Assembly: GCA_026770025.1 (NCBI GenBank)
Contig: JAMXDE010000005.1
Span: forward strand, 2,604,001 to 2,668,000
Length of the DNA stretch: 64,000 nt
Direction: 5' to 3'
Source of the DNA: Craspedostauros australis
Lineage: Eukaryota > Bacillariophyta > Bacillariophyceae > Mastogloiales > Achnanthaceae
Made by a program: the position numbers and the translations under genes. Of the stretch, positions 48,013 to 59,200 are shown one piece after another (the first letter of the stretch is position 1; each line of letters starts with the position of its first letter). The notes beneath the pieces were generated by a model. That model had not been told where the DNA came from. It saw nothing but the letters and a program-made list of their open reading frames with translations, and did not search any database.

Positions 48013-48988
48013 GTGAGCGCAAGGAGCACAACTGCCTGGCGGGAAACCAATCGGACACAATGACGATCATGCCCGAGAGGACAACAGAGAGAGAGAGAGA
48101 AAGAGAGAAGACAGAAAGATGCACAAGAGAGAATGGCGAATGAGACGGATGAAGGATGGATCGGAGATTTGAATGCGTGTTTGTGAATTTGTGCTGTATC
48201 GTACTGAATTGTGCAGATACCAAGTACCATAAAACTAGCGGAAATACAGTTGGTAACTAGCTGTTCATCTCTCTCCCTCGTTGAGAAGAGCATCGCGTCA
48301 CGCTGACTGGACGGCAGGGCACCTCAATGCGCTTCGTTGGATGTCGATGGACACTGTTGAAAATGTGGCGCGCAGTGATATCTTCGATTCGTGGATGTCC
48401 CCGTGATCGAAGATTTGCTTCCGACACGATCGGGAAATTTCTGTGCCTTAAATTTTAGTCACTGGAATAATCCCACACCAGCATCATCGAGGAACGACAC
48501 ACCGCGCACAGCCAGAGACACAAGATGCTCATACTGCGTGCGAAGCATCATGTATGTGCATGTGCATGTGCATGGGAGCACCTTGGCATGATCGTTTGCA
48601 TGTTGCGCAGACGCCCACCTTGAGAGATCGGCCTTGTTCTGCAACTTTAGCGATGTGGTGAATTTTCAACCACCATCAACTGCTGTGGAGGGACCATTCG
48701 TGGTGGTGTTGGAAGTATCAGTTGGTGCTGGTGCTCTCGGCTATCGAAGGTTCATGGAATACCCACCGTGGCCACCATGGTGATCACGATGACCAAGAGC
48801 GAGAGAGAAGCGGAGTTGGGCCGAGCATGATTGAGACGGTAGGCGGAGCCTGCAGCGAAGCCGTTGTTCATCACATCTTGCCCTCTGTCACTGTTTCCTC
48901 TTGTGTGGTGCAAGTCTTGTTCCTTCTTGTTCTTGTTCTGATTTGTGGTCATCAGAGCGTTTCACTTCTTACTTCCGATTGTAGTCTT

Positions 48989-49016
48989 GTTCGACGTTCG
49001 ACGTTCGACGTCCGAC
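48989..49016. repeat. GTTCGAC 7-bp tandem, four units
   Basis: Three exact GTTCGAC units and a fourth with T-to-C (gtccgac). Confidence 0.9.
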
Positions 49017-49090
49017 TTAGGTTGATTTCTGTTCGAGATCGAGTTCATGTCCTCCGCTATCAAGACAACGTGTTTCCGGTGCGAGAGTGG

Positions 49091-49123
49091 AGGTGGTTGT
49101 AAGGGTCATAATTTCATAACCGG
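49091..49123. repeat. Dispersed repeat end, copy 1
   Basis: About 32 bases including 'tcataatttcataa' are identical, in inverted orientation, to about 60553-60585. Surrounding sequence is unrelated, so this may be an end of a short non-autonomous element. Confidence 0.5.
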
Positions 49124-49752
49124 CCAGCCTCGTTCACCCCGATTTCAAGTCACGACCATCAGTCCCGTAGACAAATCTGCCCCAAAGACTAAATCAGTGT
49201 CCATCAATCCATTGAGTCCCTCCCTGCACCACCATTTCTCTCCACGACCATTTTCCTCGTATCACCCCGTTCAGGGTTGTCATGTTGTCATTTGCGGATT
49301 GTTAAGATAAGCATTATGTATATCCTATTATATTGTGGAGAGTATAGTATACTTCTCATGCCATAGGATGAGTCACTGTGCTCCATTGTATTATATAATA
49401 TTATGCTGCATAGTATTCGCAAGTGTTGCTGTTGCCGTGAACCTTGGCGTGGACATGTAGGGATGCCACCAACAACACTGTGCTACTTGACACAACGCAC
49501 ACAAGGGAGGAAGCACACAACAGAGCCCAATCGTCCACAACGTGAGGAATCAACGCAACACCGAAGCTCTCACAACATCACGACCCACACTGTTGGATAC
49601 CATCGCAGTCTGATATCTACCAACCGCAATGGCATCATTTCTGTCCACAGTGAGCACAAGCCATGTACTTGTGTTGTAAGATCTATCTAAATATATCTAA
49701 CCCTAATGGACAACATGCCACATAGATTGCTAAAATGTCATGATCTCCAATT

Positions 49753-49771
49753 CAATATTGGCAGGATGATA
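49753..49771 (-). repeat. 19-bp target-site duplication, left copy (truncated LINE)
   Basis: CAATATTGGCAGGATGATA, identical to 51163-51181, bounding the truncated LINE. Confidence 0.9.
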
Positions 49772-51162
49772 ATAATAATAATAATAACGCACTGATTATC
49801 CCCTCATCAGAGAGCCGCCTCGAAAGCTTTAACGTCGCCGGCATACAGCAAACCGACTGCGCTCGAACAACCTACCTAGGCCTCTCACTCCTGGGTCTAC
49901 CACTGGTTTCCACTCCACCGGGCCATTAAACGTACCGCACTGGGCATCCGGAATCCTCCGCTATGCGCTTCACTCTCTTTTTTGTGTTGTGTTGTCCAGC
50001 CGAGGGGCCGCTCGCCTGTTGCCGTGCTTAGCGCCGCGATCTGACTCGCCTTGCCCTCCCTGCCGTTGTTGTTGTCGAATCGGACCTCCTCCTTTTTCTT
50101 CTGGTGCTGGCCGCCCGTGCCGCTTGCACGTGCTTCACCCATGTCAACTGATTCGCTGCTGACTGCCGTCTCACTGCTGTTTCCGTTGTGAGAGTCAACA
50201 GCCGCGCGTCATCCCCTGCTAGGTTGCCCACGCCCTTCCTCCATTCTTTTTGTACTGCACATGCCGCCTCTCGCGCAGCCTTCGCTGCCGCAATCCCGGA
50301 CTCACTTTTGTGCAGCACCTTGTTTCTCGCCTCCCACGCTTTCCACCGAACTTCCCACAACCCCACCATCGCTCGTGCGATCCAGTTCGCCGCCGTCCCT
50401 GGCTGTTCGTGGAACTCCATCGTCTGCTCTTGCATTAATCCCCATTTCTTAGACCACCTGCCCTGCACCATTATATTCCATCCTATGCCTGCCTGTTCTT
50501 CGACGGCCTTGCATAGTTGTGGCCCTTGCTCCCTCTCCAGCATCAGCCCGTCGCACCATGCTCCAACCTGTCTGACTAGTTCGTGCACCATCAATCCGCT
50601 TCCGCGCCCTGCCAGCATGCCCGTTTCCCATTCTTTCAGAGCTGCTCTTCGCACCGCCACTGCCGTTGGGTGTTGGCATTGCATGACATGATCCGTCGTT
50701 TCCTCACACTGCCCGCATATTGGGCACAGACTGTTCGCCCAAAATTTCCATTTGTGCATATTTCTGTTGATAGGCCCGAAGCTGCACGCGTGCTTTGCCA
50801 CCCACTGCCTGCGCCTTGTCGTGATTCGCCCCATGGCAAACCTTGCCGCCACAATATCCACTGCTGACATTTGCTCCTTATGGATCCGACCCACTTTGCG
50901 CTGCCATCCTGTAGTTCGTTGTCCTTGCACGTAGTTGCGGAGCGTCTCCGTCAAACTTGTGCACACCTTCTTATCGCCCAGCCACACCGACCACTCCTTT
51001 GCGTCCCACTCATTGTCGCCGCATTCCGCATCGCTCGACTGCGCTGCTCCAGCCTGCTTGTCGACTTCGTCGTTCCAAAACGCGAACTCATCCTGTGCAA
51101 CGCCTCTGTCTCTCTCTAGTTGGTGGCTGTACACGTGCTTGTACTGTAGCTGTACTGGCAGC
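49772..51162 (-). mobile_element. 5'-truncated LINE copy
   Basis: A 1.39-kb insertion bounded by a 19-bp duplication. It keeps the 3' end of ORF2, a roughly 255-bp 3' UTR, and a (TTA)n tail in element sense (AAT repeats at about 49770-49787). It belongs to a different subfamily from the 33.7-43.1 kb LINE: the UTR sequences are unrelated, while the ORF2 C-termini share the CPxCGQ zinc motif and the following Trp-rich segment. Confidence 0.88.
50028..51162 (-). pseudogene. LINE ORF2 C-terminal fragment
   Basis: About 375 codons read from the truncated 5' edge to a stop at 50028; the first Met is at 51134. The catalytic domains are missing. 'CPICGQCEETTDHVMQCQHP' is the CCHC-type motif at the end of LINE ORF2. 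Downstream are 'WIARAMVGLWEVRWKAWEARN' -type Trp repeats and an Arg-rich C-terminus. The frame is uninterrupted, so insertion was recent. Confidence 0.85.
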
Positions 51163-51181
51163 CAATATTGGCAGGATGATA
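51163..51181 (-). repeat. 19-bp target-site duplication, right copy
   Basis: Identical to 49753-49771. Confidence 0.9.
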
Positions 51182-52390
51182 CTCGACCTCACTGAATGGG
51201 GCTGTATGCTGACCCATCCACAGCTTCAGTTTTGCACATCTCTTGCTGCTTCACACATTCGCAAATGCATGTGTCTTGCCCAAGTGCAGTTTTCAACTGC
51301 CATAAACCAGATGAATGTGTTTGTATATACGTATGTGTTGCTCCTCGCCATCCGCAGTTCATCTCCAATCTACTCTCCAAGCGTCGTTGCTTTCCTGCTT
51401 CCCTCTGTCTTCCTTTCTCCATTGGCTGTGCTGCTGGTGTCCACTCCTTCATTCATTGAATGCTCCACGTACCTATCTCAACCATCGCAGCATTCAGCGC
51501 AATCGTTTGCTTGCCTATCGTCTCATTGTCAATGCTTTGATGATACAAATGGCCATTGTAGCTTCCCACTTGCACCTTCTTTGCTTCTGGGCATTGTTGA
51601 TGCATTCCACATCTTCCTTTGCTTTCTTCTTAAGATCCATCGCTTCGTATGGCAGGTTACAATTGTCATCCATAGTCCCTGTTTCGTGAGAGTGCTCTTC
51701 CATTGCCTCAACTTCAGCCTCTGTCATGTCCATTGCTCTCCACATCCTCCAAGATCTTTTCCGACCTTCCAATGAAGGCAGATCCTACCAGAAATGGTTC
51801 TTCAATTTGGACTTGGAAGTCAGATACTTCATTGCAATGGCAGTGACATCGATGCAGTCGAACTTACAACAGCAACTATATGATGGTCGTGGTGGCGCCG
51901 TGACTCGCGAATCAACGGGCAACGCTTCGATGCCAGGCTCTAGCACTTCAGCCGATCGATCGAACGATGGCCTGGTGAGCCCGATGAAGTTGTAGAACTC
52001 CATGGAGTCACTATACTCTCAAATCAAAGACCAGAAAGATAGCGCTTGATATTGGAAGATGCCGGAGCTGAGGTACCAACCCCTTTGCACACTTGTAGGC
52101 ATGGTGTCGAGGATGCAGTGTGCCACAGCACACATGAGGAGGTGCTGCTGTGCAGAAAGATGCTCAAGAACGACAAGGATGATGGCAATCAAGGCAGCCT
52201 GGCACTGACGATGATGGTGGGAAGATATGATCCGCTGGAGTTCATCAGATGATAAATACAGAGTTACACTAGGTGCATGTAAAGAAGGAGTTAAATTGCA
52301 ACAGCCAGTTGCGATGAAACAGGTGGGAACGAATAATCAATTTGCAGTAGAGCACATCGGATCAATCTGGTGTGAGCACAAAGTTTTGCT
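51182..52390. other. Region between truncated LINE and copia element; possible transposon debris
   Basis: 1.2 kb. The minus strand has two coding-like pieces: 52003-51785 ('YNFIGLTRPSFDRS' then 'FDCIDVTAIAMKYLTSKSK') and 51772-51515. The first vaguely resembles the N-terminal part of PIF/Harbinger-type transposases, but no catalytic residues are found. Otherwise nothing is seen. Confidence 0.3.
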
Positions 52391-52396
52391 CCGATT
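52391..52396. repeat. 6-bp direct repeat, left flank of copia copy A
   Basis: TCCGAT directly before the left LTR; the same six bases directly follow the right LTR (60340-60345). Ty1/copia duplications are usually 5 bp. Confidence 0.75.
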
Positions 52397-53188
52397 GTTG
52401 GCAAGTTCCGCTCACGGTAACCTACGATCGTGGAAGATGGTATTGGTTGATAGTCGTCTGTTTGCTATTTCATTACGTTGGCACTCCGATACTCTCGGTG
52501 TCCGTTCGTTCTCTTGCCCGATGCTCTCGGCGCGTTAATCTGTTTCGTAGATTCGGTCTCCGACTATGAGTCGGTACGTGAGATCCTCTCTCGCTCCTCT
52601 CTGTATTCTCTCTCTCTCTCTCTCAACATCGTGTGCTCATGCTACACGATACTCCGTGTTCGATGCGTGCTCCGCATCCGACACTCCGTTCATTCAGTAC
52701 TGGCTTCTACTTCATGAGTACTTACCATTTGAAGTTCACCTTCAGTATCCATGATCTTCATGGGTCATCGTATCTTCGCCTCCTGCTCTGACTTGGAGAC
52801 AGCTGTCGACGTGGTGACATGTTGACATCCTGTCGACGTCAGTAGGCGTCCTTCTGCTCTCCAGATGTCACGTTCCATTGGTGATGCAGTAGTCTGTCAG
52901 ATGACATCGTCATCTGAGGTTTAGTTGGGAAGTACCTCGAGATTCTCTTGGTACCATTGATGCATGGACGGACGATCTTCTGATTCTTCCAGAAATCGTT
53001 ATTTGCAAATTTCCTCCAGAAATCTTGCCCCTTTTTGTGTGTTCCATTTCCCCTGTAATTCTGACGAATCACAGCATACTATCGACACGAGTATAGTTAT
53101 ACCGTCCAAGTGCGTATGAGAGAATAGCGGGTGAACGATGCACATATACACGTACATCTTGACATATACTCACATGTACATCTCGACA
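52397..53188 (-). repeat. LTR, copia copy A (3' LTR in element sense)
   Basis: 792 bp, TGTTGG...CGACA on the plus strand (5'-TGTCGAGATG...CCAACA-3' in element sense). Nearly identical to 59543-60339 apart from a few substitutions and a CT-microsatellite length change. A purine-rich AGGAAGGG (polypurine tract) lies directly inside it at about 53189-53196. Confidence 0.93.
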
Positions 53189-53208
53189 CCCTTCCTGTGT
53201 GCATTCGG

Positions 53209-56200
53209 TCACTCGAATGTTCTCGATGTGTCAAGGTACGACTTCTCGTGTTCACGTTGCAAGTCGGCCTTGATGTTCTTGGTGAATCCGTCGCTTGTGT
53301 TATGCTCGGATTTGACGAAAATGATTTCGATGGTTTTGTTGATTACCATGTTCCTCACGTAGTGATGGCGCACGTCGATGTGCCGCGATCGTTGGGATGT
53401 TGATGGGTTCTTGGCGATGAAGATCGCCCCGATGTTGTCCACGCGGACCTTGATCGGTGTCTTCACTGGGACGCCCACACTTTCGAGTAGCTGCATGACG
53501 AAGAAGATTTCCTTTGCCGCTTCGGAAAGGGCAACGTATTCTGCTTCGGATGAGCTGAGTGTGACGGCCTTCTGTGCCTTGGATCGCCAAAGGATTGGTA
53601 CCTTGCACAGGTATAGGATGAACCCTCCTACGCTGATTCTCGTGTTCTTGTCTCCTGCATATTCGCTATCGCAGAAGAGCTCCATGTCCCAGCCGTCGTC
53701 GTCTGGACGTGCTGGATGGATCTTCAATCCATAGTCCTTTGTATCGATCACATACTTGATGATCCGATACATCTCCTTCATTGCAGCCTTGGTGGGCCCG
53801 ATCAATACCTTGGAGAGTTCCCTCACAGGGTTCGCGATATCCGGTCGCGAGTGCTTGATGAGGAAGAGTAGCATACCGACGCCTCGGCGGTATTCGGCAT
53901 GTTCTTCCGGTCCGACCTTTTGCAGTCCGTTATCTTCGGATGGTCGTACGATGATTTGACCCGGGGTTCCCGGTGTCCCATAGCGTTGCATCTTTTCAAC
54001 CTTGGTTCCGAACTCTTCGATGAGGTGTCGGATGAGATGTGGTTGACGCAATGTTGCTCTAGTCTTGTCATGGTTCAGTTCAATGTTGCAGCTGAGGTAG
54101 TCTCCGAGTCCACGCTCGATTGTCACCTTGAACTTGCTGCCTTGGATATCCTTCAGGAAGGTTTCCAGTGCCTTGGAATCTCCGCAACAGAAGCAATCGT
54201 CCACGTAGATGGCCACGATCATGCTTCCTTCGTTCGTCTTCCTGTAGAACAGGCACGGGTCTGCTGCGCTCTGTTCGAAGTTGATATTCTTGAGGGTCGA
54301 TACCAACATCTTGAACCACTGCCTGGCGCTCTGCACAAGTCCGTAGATTGGCTTGTGTAGGGTCAGGGCTTCGTCTGGTTGATGATCCATCCCGTTGGGA
54401 CAGTTCATATAGATCTCCTCGTCGAGGTCTCCATGTAGGAATGCCGTTACGACATCGACGAGTGCGCAGTCCATCTTCTTGATTAGCATGATCACCATCA
54501 TGACCCGATAGGTCACGTCATGGATGACGGGTGAGTAATGCTCTTGGAAGTCTACTCCTGCGACTTGTGAATAGCCACATGCAACGAGCCGCGCTCGATG
54601 TGTGCCGTCACGCTTCAGCTTGAAGACCCATTTGCATTTGCAGCATCTGCGGCCGCGTGGGATGGCGTCTCGTTTAATCTTGCTATACACCTTGCGTGTA
54701 TCCATGGAGTCGAACTCCTTCTTGATGGCTGCTCGATATCCCTTTCGATGGATAGGATCTGGGTGATTGAAGGCTCCGTCGAACGTTGTAGGTTCGATGT
54801 GCTTCTCTGGTTCCTTGTTCTCGTCCTGCATCGACAATCCGATGTCGATCGCTGGTCTCTCGGTGATGATTGCATTCATTCCGTATATTCCAGTTGTGCT
54901 ATGGTGAGTGATCTCGATCTCTTCATCTTCGTCTTCGATTTCTTCGTCATCTGTAGTTTCGTTGTTGGAATCGTCGATCATCTCGTCGCTGAGTTCGTCA
55001 TTCGCCTCGTTGGATGATGAATCGCTCTCATAGCCTTCTTCCTTTCGACCTCGTTCGTTGAAGTCTGCGAGCTCGCGCAGAGCTCTGGGAATACTCTTCC
55101 CTGTAATTGACTTGGGATTAACTTCTCCCTTCCTGCCTCGTGCTTCGTGACGTCGGATCCTCTCCTTTCTAGCTATGTCACGCTTGTTTGGTTTGCTTGG
55201 TGGAGATCTTGATGGTGTGTCATGTGTAGACCTCGCTGGTGTGTTCGGAGGAGTGACACCTGTCTCGTCATCGTCGGCTTCGTCGCCGGATGGTAGGATT
55301 TCGTCATCCTCATGATTGGATTCGCTCCGATCTTCCTCGTCATTCTGGATTAGTTGAGTCACTACTCCGTCGTCCTCATTATCCTCATCATCGCTGTCTG
55401 ATAGGATGTAGTATCTGTTGCTGTCAGCGAAAGATACTCTCTTCGCTTCCGATGTTTGACGCGTTGCCGTCCTTGGCGTTGCTCCCTTCCGTCCGATGGT
55501 TGTGAAGCCGTCTGCGTCCGTTGTTCCTGTTTCATTGGATATGTTCGGTGCTGGTGCCCAGCCACGGAACTGTCCGTATGATTGGTTGAGCCACTTGATG
55601 TCTCGTGAACAGATGAGTGACTTGGTCGATGGTCTGTACATGTTGTAGACCCCTGATGCATGTTGGTGTGCATATCCAATGAACACCATCTCTTCTCCTC
55701 TATTCTTGAGCTTGGCGGTAATCCCGCCGTAGGTGGTCTTCACGACACCCACCTCTCCAAACGTGCGGAGTGCATCCGCATATGGTGGATCGTTGTCGAA
55801 GAATTGTCGATGTGGTGACTCCTTCTGGTTCTTCGCTACGGTGATGTTGGCGATGGCGGTGGCAGTGCTAGCAGCTGCTGCCCACAGGCCATGCCTATAC
55901 TCTTCGTCTAGCTGTGCTCCGTTGAGCATGGAGCGGATCTTGGTGTAGAGGTACGCGAACTTGCGTTCCACTCTGCCGTTCTGTTGCGGCGTGTTCGATG
56001 CCGTGTATTCGAATTTCACGTTGAGTCCTGCATCGATGAGAATATCCTCCGTGGATTTATTCTCTCCGCTGTTGTCACCTCGAAAGATGATCTGTTGGTC
56101 ACCAGTCTGTGACTTGATCGTCTGGACGAATCGTTTGATGTATCCTGGCTGATCACTTTTGTTCTTGAGAAAGAAACTCCAGCAGTGATCCGTGCAGTCG

Positions 56201-59200
56201 TCCACGATCAGGGTCCAGTAGCGTTTATCTCCGAAGCTTATGTGTTTAGTGTAACTAATGTCAATGAAGAGCCGTTCGCCGCAGCGAGTTGCTCTCGGAA
56301 TGGTTGCCTTCGGAATATTCTTCACTCTTGCGTTCGCGACCGCGCAGTCGCGACATACCGGCATCTCGCCGATAATCTTCCATCCATACTGAGCGGCCGT
56401 CCGCTTCATGGTCTCGAGTGGCGCGTGGCCGAGCATTCGGTGCAGGTTCACCGTGCTGATCTCCTTGGATGGATTCTTGACGATGGCTGTGCAAGCCTTG
56501 TCGTCGTCTGTTGGCATGATGGGATGCATCTGCACTCCCGTGATGAATCCGTTGGATGTGGGGAAGACTCGGTCGAATACGATCTTCATTCCGGATCCGT
56601 TGATGATGTCCATCAGAATGCCGTTGTTACCAAGCTGGTAACCGTTGTACAGAGCCTTGTTCGTGGAGAAAAGGTTCACCGCCATCTTGGGTGTGTACTT
56701 CACATCATCGAGCCGGATGATGTGGCCAGTGTTGTTTCGCTGCTTGACTTTCAAGCGAATGGATCCCATCTTGGGAGAATCCAGCTTCGTGCTGTCTCCC
56801 ACTTGGACGAAGGACTTAATGTGCCGCACGTTGAAGAGGGCGGCGTCTGAATTGACGATGTGACACGAAGCTCCGCTGTCGGCGAGCCAGGTGTCCTTGT
56901 TGACCTTGTCCTTGTACTTGGTGCTCAACTCGTGGAGTTGCTCCACAGCTGCCGCAGCTATCTCGTCGTCGAAGTTGCCATCATCATCGTCTTCGTGAAC
57001 TCCATCTTCGTTGTATGGAGGATGATGATCTCCGTCATCCATGTCATCGGGTAGTTGCGCGTAGTCCGATGGAATCGTACTGTTCCGATGAGATCCTGTG
57101 GCTGGATCGTATGGATGGACCCGTGGTCGTTCGCGTAAGAGTACGCGCATACATCCTCCAAGGATGTAATGAAGATCCGTCTCTGGGATCGTCTCTGTAT
57201 CGGCTGCTTCCAGTATGCGATTGATCACAACCGAATTGGTGAGAATCTCTTCAATCGATCTGAAGTTCTCGGATAGGATGGATCCCATCATGTTGACCCA
57301 TATTGGTCTCAGCACTCCTTGTGCGACTCCTGGGAACAGGCTCACTCCTGCTTCCATCACTGCATCGAAGATGAGTTGCTTCTGGATCACCAATGCTGTT
57401 TCTGTTGCATATGGGACGGTGTCGTGACGATGGAGGTAGTTGGACCTGTTGGGATCCTCGATTGGTGGGAAGTCAATATTCCCTGGGTAGACGACGCGCT
57501 CGTTTGGATTGAAGCTGTCGTCTGGATGATTGTCGTCCTCGGATTCGTCGCTGTCATCCTCGTCGAAGATGCCCGATCTGTTGTTCCCCGCCGCTGGAGG
57601 AGGCGGCGCCGCGGCGCGGCGCGTTTCGCCTTGATTGATGAAGGTTCCCGTTCTCTCGTATCTCCCAGCTTGAGGAGGAGGCAACTCGTCGCGGTTCGCC
57701 TCGTCGTCTTCATCTGCACCGTCCTCGTCGGCATCGTCGTCGTCGTCGTCATCGCTCATGCCCTCTTCGATGTCGCTATCGTTGGCCTCGTCCATCTCAG
57801 CTTCGTCGCCGTATGAACCGATCAGGTCGTGCGCGTTGAAGCAGCATTCGTAGCTCACTTCGCGTCTTGGATCCACCTCGTGGATGATGGGCTCCTCGCT
57901 GAGCCACTCCGGAACGATCTCATCGTCCTGTACTTCGTCGTCACTTCCGACGTACTCGAAGTTATCGAAGAAGGAGTCTTCGATGTAGTCGTCGGACACC
58001 AACATGCAGAGCGGCATGTCCTTTGCTGAGAGTACCATCTCGTGCCCGCTCTTGTCGTGTCCTTCCGTAGCCGCGTTGGCTTGTTCGTTGTTCTTCTTCT
58101 CGTTGAACTTCTTCTTTCGACACTCCGCCTCGCGGTGTCCGAAGATGCCGCAGTAGTTGCACTTCCCCTTGAAGCCGCTTCCCTTGTTGCGTTTTCCGTT
58201 CATCTTGTTGTTGTTGTTGTTGTTGTTTTTCTTGTTGTTCGGTTTCTTGCGTTCTGGGCAATCGGCGGATCTATGGCCATACACGCCACAGTTGTGACAA
58301 GTACCCTTGAAGTTACCGGTGCTTGTGAAGCCGGTGTCGTTGCTCTTCGTGTTACTGTCTTGGAAGTCGTCGACGTATGCTTTGCCTCCTCTGTGAGTGG
58401 CGTATGCAGTGCGGAGTACTCCTCTGATCGTGTTGATGGTGATCAGTTCCGGATTGAACGTGAGTTGATGTTGGAAGTTCACGACGTGGGTTTTGTATTC
58501 CACGCTCACTGTGCTGAGAATCTGCATGATCATTTCCTCGTCCGTGATCTCGTACTTGACATCGTGGAGACGCGATCGTAGACTCTCGAGTTGCGTGATG
58601 TAGATGTCGGGGTCCGTGTCTCTCTTCATCTTTTCGTTGTTGAATTGGCGCTTGAGTTTGATCTTCGTTACTGCGTCGGATGGTCGGAACTTCTCCGCGA
58701 GAACGTTCCACGCTCCGTGTGCGTCTCCTTCGGGGTAGTCGACGGAGATGCATTGGTTGATGTACTGGATGGCTTGCTTGCCCTTTCCTTTCTCTGCATC
58801 CATCATGAGGATCAGATCGCTGAAGCAGTCGCATCCCAGCTCGTAGATCTCCTCCATCGCTTCCTTGTCTTCATCGGCGGCTGCCGCGATCTCGCTCACT
58901 GTTGGCACCTTGGTCTTGCCCAACATCACGTCTCTCGTCTTCTGTGCACGAGCGTATGCCTTTGCTTGGGACTCCCATGCGCTGTAATCTTCTTGTTCAC
59001 CGCTGAACATCGGCGCCTTGATGCGTCGCTTGTTCACGTTGGCTGATGTCGCCATGTTGATTCGTTGTTTCGTCGTTGGTGCGCTCGCGCCCTTGATTTC
59101 CGTCTGTTTCTGTGTTGTCACTTTTTCGAATTTCGCCTGTTGTTGCGCGGAGGTTGTTTTCGTCACAAATTCTCCTCCTGGTGGTGTCTCACTTTTCACA

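Larger units (their letters stand above)
48013..49752. other. Intergenic region
   Basis: 1.7 kb without a supported gene. It contains a GA-rich tract (about 48086-48116), a TGCATG hexamer run (about 48554-48574), a 7-bp GTTCGAC tandem, a short repeat shared with 60.5 kb (listed separately), and an A/T-rich stretch (about 49300-49410). Confidence 0.5.

Noticed and set aside
52839-53072. A 77-codon frame in element sense inside all three copia LTRs (also 59990-60223 and 61960-62193)
   Set aside because: Copy B differs from copy A at four codons and all four changes alter the amino acid, with no silent change seen, so there is no sign of protein-level selection.
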